Part shown: positions 1-5,751 of the stretch, in pieces
How positions within the stretch are numbered: position 1 is the first letter of the stretch
Layout: the number at the start of each line of letters is the position of its first letter
Source of the DNA: CAZGQY01 sp964528035
GTDB taxonomy: Bacteria; Pseudomonadota; Gammaproteobacteria; Methylococcales; UBA1147
DNA: 6,086 bases
Direction of reading: 5' to 3'
Assembly: GCA_964528035.1 (NCBI GenBank)
Contig: CAZGQY010000226.1
Location: forward strand, 1-6,086
Position numbers and translations under genes: made by a program
Notes under the pieces: model-generated
Databases searched by the model: none
Told to the model about the DNA's origin: nothing
The model's input: the letters and a program-made list of their open reading frames with translations, nothing else

Positions 1-778
1 CAGGAAACAGAACCAAACGTGAATCGGGTGGATTATCATCAATATATTTTCCAGTCAAGGTACCAAACCCCAATGGAGAATAGGCCAGCAAACCGACTTT
101 TTCCCGATCAGCAATTTCAGCCAGTCCAACCTCGAAAGTCCGATTCAACAAATTATACGGATTCTGAATCGATACTATACGCGGGTAATCATAATCCCGA
201 CTGACTCGCAAATACTCCATAAGGCCCCATGGAGTCTCATTGGAAATACCGATGTATCGCACTTTTCCACTACGAACAATATCGGCCAAAACCTGCAAAG
301 TCGCTTCGATAGAGACCGATTCTTCATTCTCTACCGGAGTATAACCCAAATGACCAAAGAAATTGGTGCTACGATCCGGCCAATGAATTTGATAAAGATC
401 AATATAATCTGTTTTGAGCCGACGCAAACTGCCTTCTAATGCCGAGATAATGTTGTCTCGATCCGGTGATGAATGACCGCCTCGAACATACGGCAGCCAA
501 TCGCCTTTACCAATTACCTTGCTGGCTACAATAAGTTCCTGACGCTTACCTGTCTTTTGTAACCAATTGCCAATCACCGATTCGGTTCGTCCAAAAGTTT
601 CAGCGTTGGGTGGTACCGGGTACATTTCCGCAGTATCAATAAAATTGACACCGCAGCCAACTGCTCGATCCAGTTGAGCGAAGCCTTCCGCTTCACTGTT
701 CTGCTCACCGAAAGTCATGGTACCGAGACAGATTGAACTGACATTAAGGTCGGTTCGACCCAGTTGTTTATAATGCAT
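1..778 (-). CDS. tas: Tas-like NADP(H)-dependent aldo/keto reductase (C-terminus outside window)
   Basis: The frame is open from the ATG at 778 to the left edge, giving 259 codons with no stop. E. coli Tas is about 346 aa, so roughly the last quarter is missing. The start MHYKQLGRTDLNVSSICLGT and the following MTFGEQNSEAEGFAQLD match Tas closely, as do EMYPVPP, LYQIHWPDR, RYIGISNET and SIQNPYNLLNRTFEVGLAE. The AKR catalytic tetrad is visible as D48, Y53, K87 and H132. The protein should be a cytoplasmic (beta/alpha)8-barrel oxidoreductase that reduces carbonyls with NADPH; the physiological substrate of Tas-type enzymes is not well defined. An AAGG ribosome site (784-787) lies 5 nt before the ATG. 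It is downstream of the two cytochrome genes on the same strand after 97 nt, so it may be read through from them or from its own promoter. A functional link to the cytochromes is not evident. The family assignment is firm; the exact subgroup is slightly less so. Confidence 0.93.
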   Translation of the reverse strand, partial: MHYKQLGRTDLNVSSICLGTMTFGEQNSEAEGFAQLDRAVGCGVNFIDTAEMYPVPPNAETFGRTESVIGNWLQKTGKRQELIVASKVIGKGDWLPYVRGGHSSPDRDNIISALEGSLRRLKTDYIDLYQIHWPDRSTNFFGHLGYTPVENEESVSIEATLQVLADIVRSGKVRYIGISNETPWGLMEYLRVSRDYDYPRIVSIQNPYNLLNRTFEVGLAEIADREKVGLLAYSPLGFGTLTGKYIDDNPPDSRLVLFP

Positions 779-831
779 TATGACCTTTTTAAACTAAATT
801 CGCTTATTCCAGCATGCCTAAATTATCTTGG

Positions 832-860
832 ATATTAGCTGAACGCCAGTTCTCCGACAA
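832..860 (-). promoter_or_regulatory. Candidate sigma-70 promoter for the tas-like gene
   Basis: On the minus strand, TTGTCG (855-860) and TAATAT (832-837) are separated by 17 nt. Each box matches the sigma-70 consensus at 4 of 6 positions. Transcription would start near 825, leaving a leader of about 45 nt. Two direct copies of AATTTAG (minus strand; 818-824 and 794-800) lie just downstream. No convincing rho-independent terminator separates this point from the upstream cytochrome gene, so the promoter would be internal to, or follow, the operon. This is a pattern match only. Confidence 0.3.
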
Positions 861-875
861 CAGCGTAGCACAACC

Positions 876-2810
876 CTACAATGTCTTTAAATATTCCAGT
901 AATGCCCGTTTATCATCGAAAGCCAGATCAGTTCCATACAAGTGACCTCTGTTACTGTTGCCAGGCTCGGAAACATCATGCCTTGATCCGACCTTTTCCG
1001 CTGCCTCACCCTGACTCACGAAGCCCACATTTACCGCATCGTAAAGGTCGTAGCCTCGATAGAAAACACTGCTGCGTTCCTGCGGTTTTTTTAATAGCTC
1101 CCATAAATTTGGCACCGATGCATTGTGTAAATAAGGGGCTCTTAACCAAATTCCATCAAGTAACACTGAAACATAACCACCTGTCTTGCGAAAACCTTTG
1201 AAACCCCACTCATAATCTGCCTGGTACGCGTTATAACGTTTTGCTGATTCCGCTGTCCACATATCCAGACGGTGTCGATCTGTTCCCACCTCCTGTAATG
1301 GAATCACAGTACCGGTTAATTTACCTTCGGCGGCGTGACAATTGGCGCAGTAAGCGTCAAAAACAGTATTCCCTGCGGCAACCATGTCCTGATCCAAATT
1401 ATAAGCCGGATCAACGTTGCCTTGCACATAAGGCGACTTTGGAGCAGGCAGACGCAACAACCAGTCCTCAATTTTCTCCAGCGTTTGTTTAGTACCATCA
1501 TTATAAGATTGGTGATCCATGCCATCACCGATGGCAGAACTCTCAACCACGTCACGAAGATTGGTATTCAGACCATCCCAATGAAGGGCATATCCTTTCC
1601 TGGCCTGCATATTCCAAATCGGCACCATACCCGAGTTACCAATGGTATTGTCTGTATTTATTTCCAGAATGCCAAATTTCACCGGATTAAAAGGATCTAT
1701 CCTGCCACGACCCCAATCAGGTCTTGAATCATTGCCATGAACAGGTAAATCCATCCAGCTGAACGATTGCCCAAATTGAATGAGCGCCAATTTGGTCATT
1801 GGAATGATGACGGCGGCATAGAGAAACTTATCCACCAAAGAAAGCTCATACATTAATTCTATTTCCCGCAATATCCTGACAGAATTGAATCGCTCATCAC
1901 CACCGGCTTTGGCCAAAAACCTCTGATAAGCCAACACATTTACGGTATGTGCCGGGCCACCAGGAACAAGCGTCGGATTCTCGTTTGTTCGCAGGCGGTA
2001 ACGCGAAACATGACAAAACGCACAATTGAATGTCACCCTGGGAAAGCCAACCGTTTTTTTTGATATTCCTACAGGCAAAGGCTTACCCTGCTCCCAGGAT
2101 AGACCTAAAGAAGGATAAGCCCCTACCGCAGGCAAATATTCAGGAAATATCCTGGGCAACACTAACCATACCCAATAAGGCAAGCCACTGGTGTTTTCGC
2201 TACCAATTGAACCGTATTTGAATAATTCCTCAGTATTGGCAAACTCCGCCTGATCAACGACTCGAAAGAGCTTATACCATAACGTCACTCCCATCAGAAT
2301 CGAAGAAGCAACAAAAATAACCAACAAGGCATGCATCCATGGCTTGCAAAAGGTTTTGCAGATTCCCTGACTTTTTTTATCGCACAAGCCAATATCAATA
2401 CCGAGTCTTTTTTCTTCGCGCGTAATCAGAATCAATAAAAACCCTTGACCAATTAAAAATATAATATCGGCTGCAAAAACCAAAAATCCCAAGGATTTAT
2501 GGAAGACAAAAACAGCTACAGTGAAAAAAATTGTACCAAAGGCTCGGGAGGGAAACACTGCAAGCCAGGCTATGGCACGATAACGCTGCAAATCCCAGAC
2601 CGCCGGAAGATAAAAAATGCTCAATAACAATAACAAGTTTGCGACAAATCGCACCCAGATTGAATTATCCGGCGGTATATGCAACAGGCTCATTAACCAT
2701 TCCGGTACAAAAAACAGCGCGAATACAAAGATCATATTGGCAGCAATGCCAACACCCATCACAACACTATGAAAAAATCGTAACCGTTTAAGGCGAGCTT
2801 CACTATTCAT
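876..2810 (-). CDS. Multi-pass membrane domain fused to RoxA/MauG-like di-heme cytochrome c
   Basis: This encodes 644 aa. Hydrophobic segments at about 13-38, 50-72, 78-103 and 107-130 form a four-helix N-terminal domain resembling small DUF4345/DoxX-like membrane domains (inference). A cytoplasmic basic loop follows, then a fifth helix at about 158-180. Five helices with a cytoplasmic N-terminus place the rest in the periplasm, as covalent haem attachment requires. The soluble part has two CXXCH haem sites, CAFCH (263-267) and CANCH (488-492), an LHWDG motif (409-413), a MauG-type motif around PYLHNASVPNL (H562), and GNSNRGHLYGT near the C-terminus. H623 there may be the distal ligand of the second haem, by analogy with RoxA. 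RoxA itself is a secreted rubber oxygenase without this membrane domain. The protein is a paralog of the gene just upstream. The substrate is unknown: oxygenase, peroxidase or electron-transfer roles are all possible. The ATG at 2810 has an AGGAG 9 nt upstream. Confidence 0.9.
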   Translation of the reverse strand: MNSEARLKRLRFFHSVVMGVGIAANMIFVFALFFVPEWLMSLLHIPPDNSIWVRFVANLLLLLSIFYLPAVWDLQRYRAIAWLAVFPSRAFGTIFFTVAVFVFHKSLGFLVFAADIIFLIGQGFLLILITREEKRLGIDIGLCDKKSQGICKTFCKPWMHALLVIFVASSILMGVTLWYKLFRVVDQAEFANTEELFKYGSIGSENTSGLPYWVWLVLPRIFPEYLPAVGAYPSLGLSWEQGKPLPVGISKKTVGFPRVTFNCAFCHVSRYRLRTNENPTLVPGGPAHTVNVLAYQRFLAKAGGDERFNSVRILREIELMYELSLVDKFLYAAVIIPMTKLALIQFGQSFSWMDLPVHGNDSRPDWGRGRIDPFNPVKFGILEINTDNTIGNSGMVPIWNMQARKGYALHWDGLNTNLRDVVESSAIGDGMDHQSYNDGTKQTLEKIEDWLLRLPAPKSPYVQGNVDPAYNLDQDMVAAGNTVFDAYCANCHAAEGKLTGTVIPLQEVGTDRHRLDMWTAESAKRYNAYQADYEWGFKGFRKTGGYVSVLLDGIWLRAPYLHNASVPNLWELLKKPQERSSVFYRGYDLYDAVNVGFVSQGEAAEKVGSRHDVSEPGNSNRGHLYGTDLAFDDKRALLEYLKTL

Positions 2811-2819
2811 TGTCTATCA

Positions 2820-2825
2820 CTCCTA
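2820..2825 (-). promoter_or_regulatory. Ribosome binding site overlapping the upstream stop codon
   Basis: The minus strand reads TAGGAG here. TAG (2825-2823) ends the 502-aa cytochrome gene, and the AGGAG formed with it is the ribosome site for the 644-aa gene starting at 2810, 9 nt on. Ribosomes finishing the first gene would sit on the initiation site of the second, which favours translational coupling and fixed relative expression. Confidence 0.75.
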
Positions 2826-4331
2826 AAACTCTTTCATATACTCAACAATTGCGTCTTTCAGATCCGGGCTTAAGTCAGTACCATAAGCCTCGCCCTCATG
2901 ACCTTTGTTGGAATTTCCAGGCGCATCCGTGTCAAACAGATAGAACTTTTCACCTTTCTCTTTTGCTACATTGGATATAAAACCGATTTTCTGCCAATCG
3001 ATCACGTCATATCCCCGATAAAACTTTTTTGGCCGCTGCGATGAGGGTTCCAGTAAATCCCTGATAGTTGGCACAGAACCGTTATGCAGATAAGGGCCAC
3101 GCAACCAGATTCCATCCAGTGGCATGCTGGCATAACCATAAGTCTTACGAAAATTCTTGAATCGCAACGATGGATAGCCGGAAAAAAAACTATTTTGGTT
3201 CATCGCCAGGACTTCCGTGTAAGAATCGAGTCGCCCCGGATCAGTACCTATATACTCGATTGGCTCTACTTTTCCCAGACGAGTGAAACGTTGACTGTCA
3301 AATTTGTATACCCCCGCTTCTGTTTCGCCATGACAGTCCGAACAATATTGCTGATAGGCAATTTTTCCATTGTTGGCTTTTGCTTTCTCAATACGGCCTT
3401 TTTTAGGATAAACAGGCGCTTTCATATCCCACAGCCAATCCATTACCCGGCGAACATTATCCAAATCAATACTGACAGGGGTTACACCCGCACCCATTGC
3501 TGCACTAAGGTTTCTTTCCTCTACTTTATTATTATTGCCATCCCAATGCAGCTCCATGCCTTGTCTCGGCCGTTGCCCCCATATGGAAGGTAAGTCTGCG
3601 GGGCCAACTAATTCTTTTTGAGTTATCGCCTCCGTCGGAAATCCAAGTTGATTCGTCTTGTATGCATTGAAGGTATCAACACGTCCTGTTCCCCATCTCT
3701 CCTGTCTTCGCATGTGAGCAAGATTATCCCCCAATTGCAGAATCGCAGCCCGCGTGAATGGTATGATCAAATAGCGATAAGTCAGCGTTTCCAAAAATCC
3801 AAATTCCCCATCACTTATTTCTTCGATCCTGGGTATCATACGATCACTGGTAAACCGATTATCGCGCGCAGCGTTAATCAAAAATTGTATGAGTTGATAT
3901 AGTTTAAGACGGTGTGCGGGCATCGCTAACACCAACATTCGCTCCGATTCAGGTGTCTCTCGATAGGTACCTGAGTGACACACCGCGCAATTCAACCAAA
4001 CCCGATCGATTCCGTAAACGGTACGTTTTGAAACTCCAATTGGCAGATCCTGGTTATCCTCAGACATGAGCCCCAATCCGGCATAACCATTGGCAGGCAT
4101 CTTATCAGCATACAACACCGGCAATACCTTCCATATCCAGTAAGGCAAGCCGTTTACAGGCTCAGTACCAATTGATCCATATTTAAAGTGTTCATCAATC
4201 TTCGAATAAGTAACCGGATATTCAGGAATCAAGCGAATCGCCAAATAGGTCACTAAGATTAAGACTACACAGAGAAACAAAAGCAGAATCTGCTTTGTTC
4301 GCGAAATCATCGAAAAGGTAAAACGCAACAT
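2823..4331 (-). CDS. Membrane-anchored RoxA/MauG-like di-heme cytochrome c
   Basis: This encodes 502 aa from the ATG at 4331. A GTG at 4358 would add nine residues, but the strong GAAGGAG lies between the two codons and fits only the ATG. One hydrophobic helix (about 14-34) after a basic N-terminus should act as an uncleaved anchor, leaving the rest periplasmic. Two haem-binding motifs are seen, CAVCH (115-119) and CSDCH (330-334), 215 residues apart, close to the 225 in the neighbouring paralog. Other shared marks are KYGSIGTEPVNGLPYWIWKV (about 50-69), LHWDGNN (261-267), PYLHNGSVPT with H416, KFYRGYD and PGNSNKGH with H478 near the C-terminus. This layout is that of RoxA-like proteins, related to MauG and bacterial cytochrome c peroxidases. 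It probably handles oxygen, peroxide or electrons in the periplasm. Which substrate it acts on cannot be seen. It is first in a tight two-gene unit. Confidence 0.9.
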   Translation of the reverse strand: MLRFTFSMISRTKQILLLFLCVVLILVTYLAIRLIPEYPVTYSKIDEHFKYGSIGTEPVNGLPYWIWKVLPVLYADKMPANGYAGLGLMSEDNQDLPIGVSKRTVYGIDRVWLNCAVCHSGTYRETPESERMLVLAMPAHRLKLYQLIQFLINAARDNRFTSDRMIPRIEEISDGEFGFLETLTYRYLIIPFTRAAILQLGDNLAHMRRQERWGTGRVDTFNAYKTNQLGFPTEAITQKELVGPADLPSIWGQRPRQGMELHWDGNNNKVEERNLSAAMGAGVTPVSIDLDNVRRVMDWLWDMKAPVYPKKGRIEKAKANNGKIAYQQYCSDCHGETEAGVYKFDSQRFTRLGKVEPIEYIGTDPGRLDSYTEVLAMNQNSFFSGYPSLRFKNFRKTYGYASMPLDGIWLRGPYLHNGSVPTIRDLLEPSSQRPKKFYRGYDVIDWQKIGFISNVAKEKGEKFYLFDTDAPGNSNKGHEGEAYGTDLSPDLKDAIVEYMKEF

Positions 4332-4336
4332 AACGA

Positions 4337-4343
4337 CTCCTTC
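4337..4343 (-). promoter_or_regulatory. Shine-Dalgarno GAAGGAG that fixes the 502-aa cytochrome start
   Basis: The minus strand reads GAAGGAG, then 5 nt, then ATG at 4331. It lies downstream of the longest-frame GTG at 4358, so that GTG cannot use it. The GTG has no comparable site at a suitable distance. Confidence 0.8.
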
Positions 4344-4490
4344 GTATAAGTTCAGCACTACCGAAATGACTTGCTTTTGGCATCAGACTAAAGAGGCCGT
4401 TCGAGAACAGAGCGCCTACAGCTAGAAAGGATGCTGCCAAATCTTGATTAAACCCAAATCGATCAATGATAAAAGGTTTATACCTCTCAT

Positions 4491-4519
4491 ATAATACATG
4501 CCTTTTACCAGCGAGTGAA
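4491..4519 (-). promoter_or_regulatory. Candidate sigma-70 promoter of the cytochrome operon
   Basis: On the minus strand, TTCACT (4514-4519; 4 of 6 consensus) and TATTAT (4491-4496; 5 of 6) are separated by 17 nt. Transcription would begin near 4484 and give a leader of about 150 nt before the 502-aa gene. The IS6-derived element ends only 14 bp upstream of the -35 box, so any activator sites further upstream have been displaced or replaced. The stretch 4332-4533 contains no other gene I can support. Confidence 0.4.
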
Positions 4520-4533
4520 CAGGTAATAATTGC

Positions 4534-4549
4534 GGCTCTGTTGCAAAAA
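4534..4549 (+). repeat. Left terminal inverted repeat of the IS6-family element
   Basis: GGCTCTGTTGCAAAAA, the exact reverse complement of 4978-4993; similarity stops at the next base. Confidence 0.92.
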
Positions 4550-4594
4550 ACCCCAAATTTACCCAGACTTAATATTTTAAGGATATTTTGGTCA

Positions 4595-4914
4595 ATGTCA
4601 GATTTCAAATGGCGGTATTTTAAAGGTGAAATGATCCTCGGTTGCGTTCGATGGTACTGTAAATACGGAATACTACCGCGATTTGGAGGAAATAATGCTG
4701 GAGCGGGGAATGGAAGTCTATCACACAACGATCTACCGTTGGGTTCAGCATTATGCGCGGGTTCAAATCCCTGAAGACGGCGTATGCTACCATCAAAGGG
4801 TTTGAAGTCATGCGTATGTTTGGAAAAGGACAGATGCTTGCGTGGATAAACGGGCAAGGACTACCAGGAGAAATCCGTCTTATTGAAAGACAGTTCGAGA
4901 TCTACACCGCATAA
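4595..4914 (+). pseudogene. IS6-family transposase remnant (frameshift plus deletion of the DDE core)
   Basis: The start MSDFKWRYFKGEMILGCVRW, continuing YCKYGI, is a typical IS6 transposase N-terminus. Around 4673 the frame shifts (two bases missing against the expected serine codon) and continues as YRDLEEIMLERGMEVYHTTI then YRWVQHYA, the helix-turn-helix region. At about 4758 it jumps frame again, directly into GFKSLKTAYATIKGFEVMRM, the conserved IS6 C-terminal motif, and ends at TAA 4912-4914. About 106 codons remain of the roughly 235 usual, so about 130 are gone. These include all three catalytic acidic residues, normally found near HMDETYVKV, NTDKAPAY and the later VIECDH-type motif. 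The remnant uses all three forward frames in turn and cannot encode an active transposase. Whether the frameshift or the deletion came first cannot be told. Confidence 0.92.
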
Positions 4915-4963
4915 TCAATCCTATCAAAGACATTTCTTAATCAATCCTATCAAAGACATTTCT
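4912..4963 (+). repeat. Perfect 26-bp tandem duplication inside the IS remnant
   Basis: Two identical head-to-tail 26-bp copies, 4912-4937 and 4938-4963, begin TAATCAATCC and end GACATTTCT. The first copy supplies the transposase TAA stop. No mismatch between copies suggests a recent duplication, for example by replication slippage. Confidence 0.95.
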
Positions 4964-4977
4964 CTGGCTTTTCGATG

Positions 4978-4993
4978 TTTTTGCAACAGAGCC
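4978..4993 (-). repeat. Right terminal inverted repeat of the IS6-family element
   Basis: TTTTTGCAACAGAGCC on the plus strand, perfectly complementary to 4534-4549. Confidence 0.92.
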
Positions 4994-5059
4994 GTTTTTG
5001 GTTCGGGTAAGATTTTCCTGCTTCGTTTTACTTCTTATGAACAATGAGAATCGGGTAAA

Positions 5060-5078
5060 AATCAGAATAGTTCTGATT
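5060..5078. repeat. 19-bp perfect dyad, 8-bp arms around TAG
   Basis: AATCAGAA-TAG-TTCTGATT, a perfect inverted repeat. It could be a homodimeric regulator site. On the minus strand the stem is followed by three extra Ts, but it is AT-rich and would be a weak terminator. Confidence 0.6.
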
Positions 5079-5128
5079 GTCGGATTAGGTGCAGTTGAAA
5101 TAGTAGAGGTAAATATTCGTGCTGACTA

Positions 5129-5207
5129 AGCTCGATCCTAGCGTACATGCACGTACTAATCTTCGCAGTACCCTAACCTGGCCGGTTTTTATCGAGCTAC
5201 AAACCGG
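5129..5207. repeat. Interlocked inverted repeats (possible pseudoknot or structured RNA)
   Basis: AGCTCGAT (5129-5136) pairs with ATCGAGCT (5191-5198), and CCGGTTT (5182-5188) pairs with AAACCGG (5201-5207). Each pair has one arm inside the other's loop, the arrangement of a pseudoknot. A small GTACT/AGTAC hairpin (5153-5157 and 5167-5171) lies within the large loop. The pairing is seen directly; any function is conjecture, and arms of 7-8 bp can occur by chance. Confidence 0.35.
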
Positions 5208-5286
5208 AAACAAGAACCTGAAGAACTTCAAAACGAGTAGTTCCCATCCCTCCCGACCGGCAATAAAAAAACCAATCACAATTCAG

Positions 5287-5448
5287 TTATCCATTTAACT
5301 CCGGGGCGTAAACGCCCAATCCAGCACACGTCTTGCGCAAATGCTGGAACAGATCATCGTTTGTTACCACAACCGTCACACCGTATTATTCGCCAAGTGT
5401 TAGCCTGGCTAATCGATTCTTTAGGTTGCATTCGGTATATGTAAGACT
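5287..5448 (-). pseudogene. Probable remnant of an unrecognised gene, interrupted by one TAA
   Basis: Read on the minus strand, this frame gives SLTYTECNLKNRLARLTLGE, then a TAA (5388-5386), then YGVTVVVTNDDLFQHLRKTC, then AGLGVYAPELNG and a TAA stop (5289-5287). Reading the internal TAA as GAA would give a smooth LTLGEEYGVTVVV, so a single nonsense change in a real gene is plausible. The amino acid pattern (amphipathic helix, VTVVVTNDD strand and turn, helix, hydrophobic strand) looks like the C-terminal part of an alpha/beta protein, distantly like PIN-type or Rossmann-like folds. I do not recognise the family. No start codon with a ribosome site is visible upstream, where the sequence turns AT-rich, so the 5' part was probably lost. 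The alternative is a chance frame. Confidence 0.35.
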
Positions 5449-5518
5449 GGCTATATGAGAAAAAGGTATAAATATAACATATATAGTTATGCTATTTTGA
5501 TATTTAATAAGCGAAAAT

Positions 5519-5535
5519 TTAACCCATCTTTCGAT
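5519..5535 (+). repeat. Left outer inverted repeat of the MITE-like element
   Basis: TTAACCCATCTTTCGAT, perfectly complementary to 5752-5768. Confidence 0.9.
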
Positions 5536-5590
5536 TTCAGTGGGAATATATTATTGTAAAACAATTAAATACGATATTATTAATGGCTGT

Positions 5591-5708
5591 TATGGCACTA
5601 CAAATTATCTCTTTTGCAAAATTTAGTTAATGTTGTTTATAATTATACCCCATAAATTACTGAAATATATGCTTATATATTATATTATCATCAATTTGTA
5701 GTGCCATA
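5591..5708. repeat. Inner 16-bp perfect inverted repeat nested in the MITE-like element
   Basis: TATGGCACTACAAATT (5591-5606) and AATTTGTAGTGCCATA (5693-5708) are exact complements separated by 86 AT-rich bases. TA flanks each TGGCAC end, so this could be a second TA-inserted miniature element inside the first, or an internal stem of one element. Confidence 0.85.
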
Positions 5709-5751
5709 TAAAATTTTAAGTGATTGAATTATATGGGTTATGAATAATAAT

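Larger units (their letters stand above)
4534..4993 (+). mobile_element. Internally deleted IS6-family insertion sequence, 460 bp
   Basis: The ends are perfect 16-bp inverted repeats, GGCTCTGTTGCAAAAA, matching the GGCnCTGTTGCAAA ends typical of the IS6 (IS26/IS1006-like) family. Between them lie the N-terminal and C-terminal coding parts of an IS6 transposase with the catalytic middle missing. Family members are usually near 800 bp, so somewhat over 300 bp is lost. The flanking 8-mers (ATAATTGC on the left, GTTTTTGG on the right) differ, so the 8-bp target duplication usual for this family is absent. Since both ends survive, a full-length relative could in principle move the element in trans. 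Confidence 0.9.
4994..5518. other. Gene-poor stretch between two mobile elements
   Basis: No intact gene is supported here. It contains several short inverted repeats (5060-5078, 5129-5207, 5304-5317, 5321-5347, 5400-5412) and a probable broken gene on the minus strand. From about 5455 it becomes strongly AT-rich and holds a near-perfect dyad, ATAACATATATAGTTAT (5474-5490), before the TTAA-ended element. A 64-codon minus-strand frame at 5085-5279 resembles no family I know and has no clear ribosome site. Confidence 0.5.

Noticed and set aside
19..204. 61-codon plus-strand frame near the left edge
   Set aside because: Antisense to the well-supported tas-like gene; no signals of its own.
841..875. 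Rho-independent terminator after the 644-aa cytochrome gene
   Set aside because: Only a 4-bp GAAC/GTTC stem is present with no following T run.
881..3902. Several plus-strand open frames of 63-169 codons and a 79-codon minus-strand frame
   Set aside because: All lie opposite or out of frame with the two cytochrome genes, whose motifs are unambiguous. They have no recognisable domains.
4534..4549. Outward hybrid promoter from the IS6 end driving the cytochrome operon
   Set aside because: The outward TTGCAA has no -10-like hexamer at 16-18 nt on either side of the element.
4222..4857. 211-codon minus-strand open frame
   Set aside because: It runs antisense through the transposase remnant, across the promoter and leader region, and into the cytochrome gene in another frame. 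No family resemblance and no ribosome site; a chance frame.
4912..4963. CRISPR-like repeat
   Set aside because: Two head-to-tail copies with no spacer between them; a simple tandem duplication.
5129..5198. Possible tRNA (70 nt closed by an 8-bp stem)
   Set aside because: No T-arm GGTTCGAATCC-like motif, no D-arm and no anticodon arm at the right positions.
5085..5279. 64-codon minus-strand frame
   Set aside because: No ribosome site, no recognisable motif, and the sequence contains interlocked inverted repeats instead.
5129..5412. Integron attC site suggested by several inverted repeats
   Set aside because: No paired RYYYAAC and GTTRRRY core sites bound the repeats, and there is no integrase or cassette structure.
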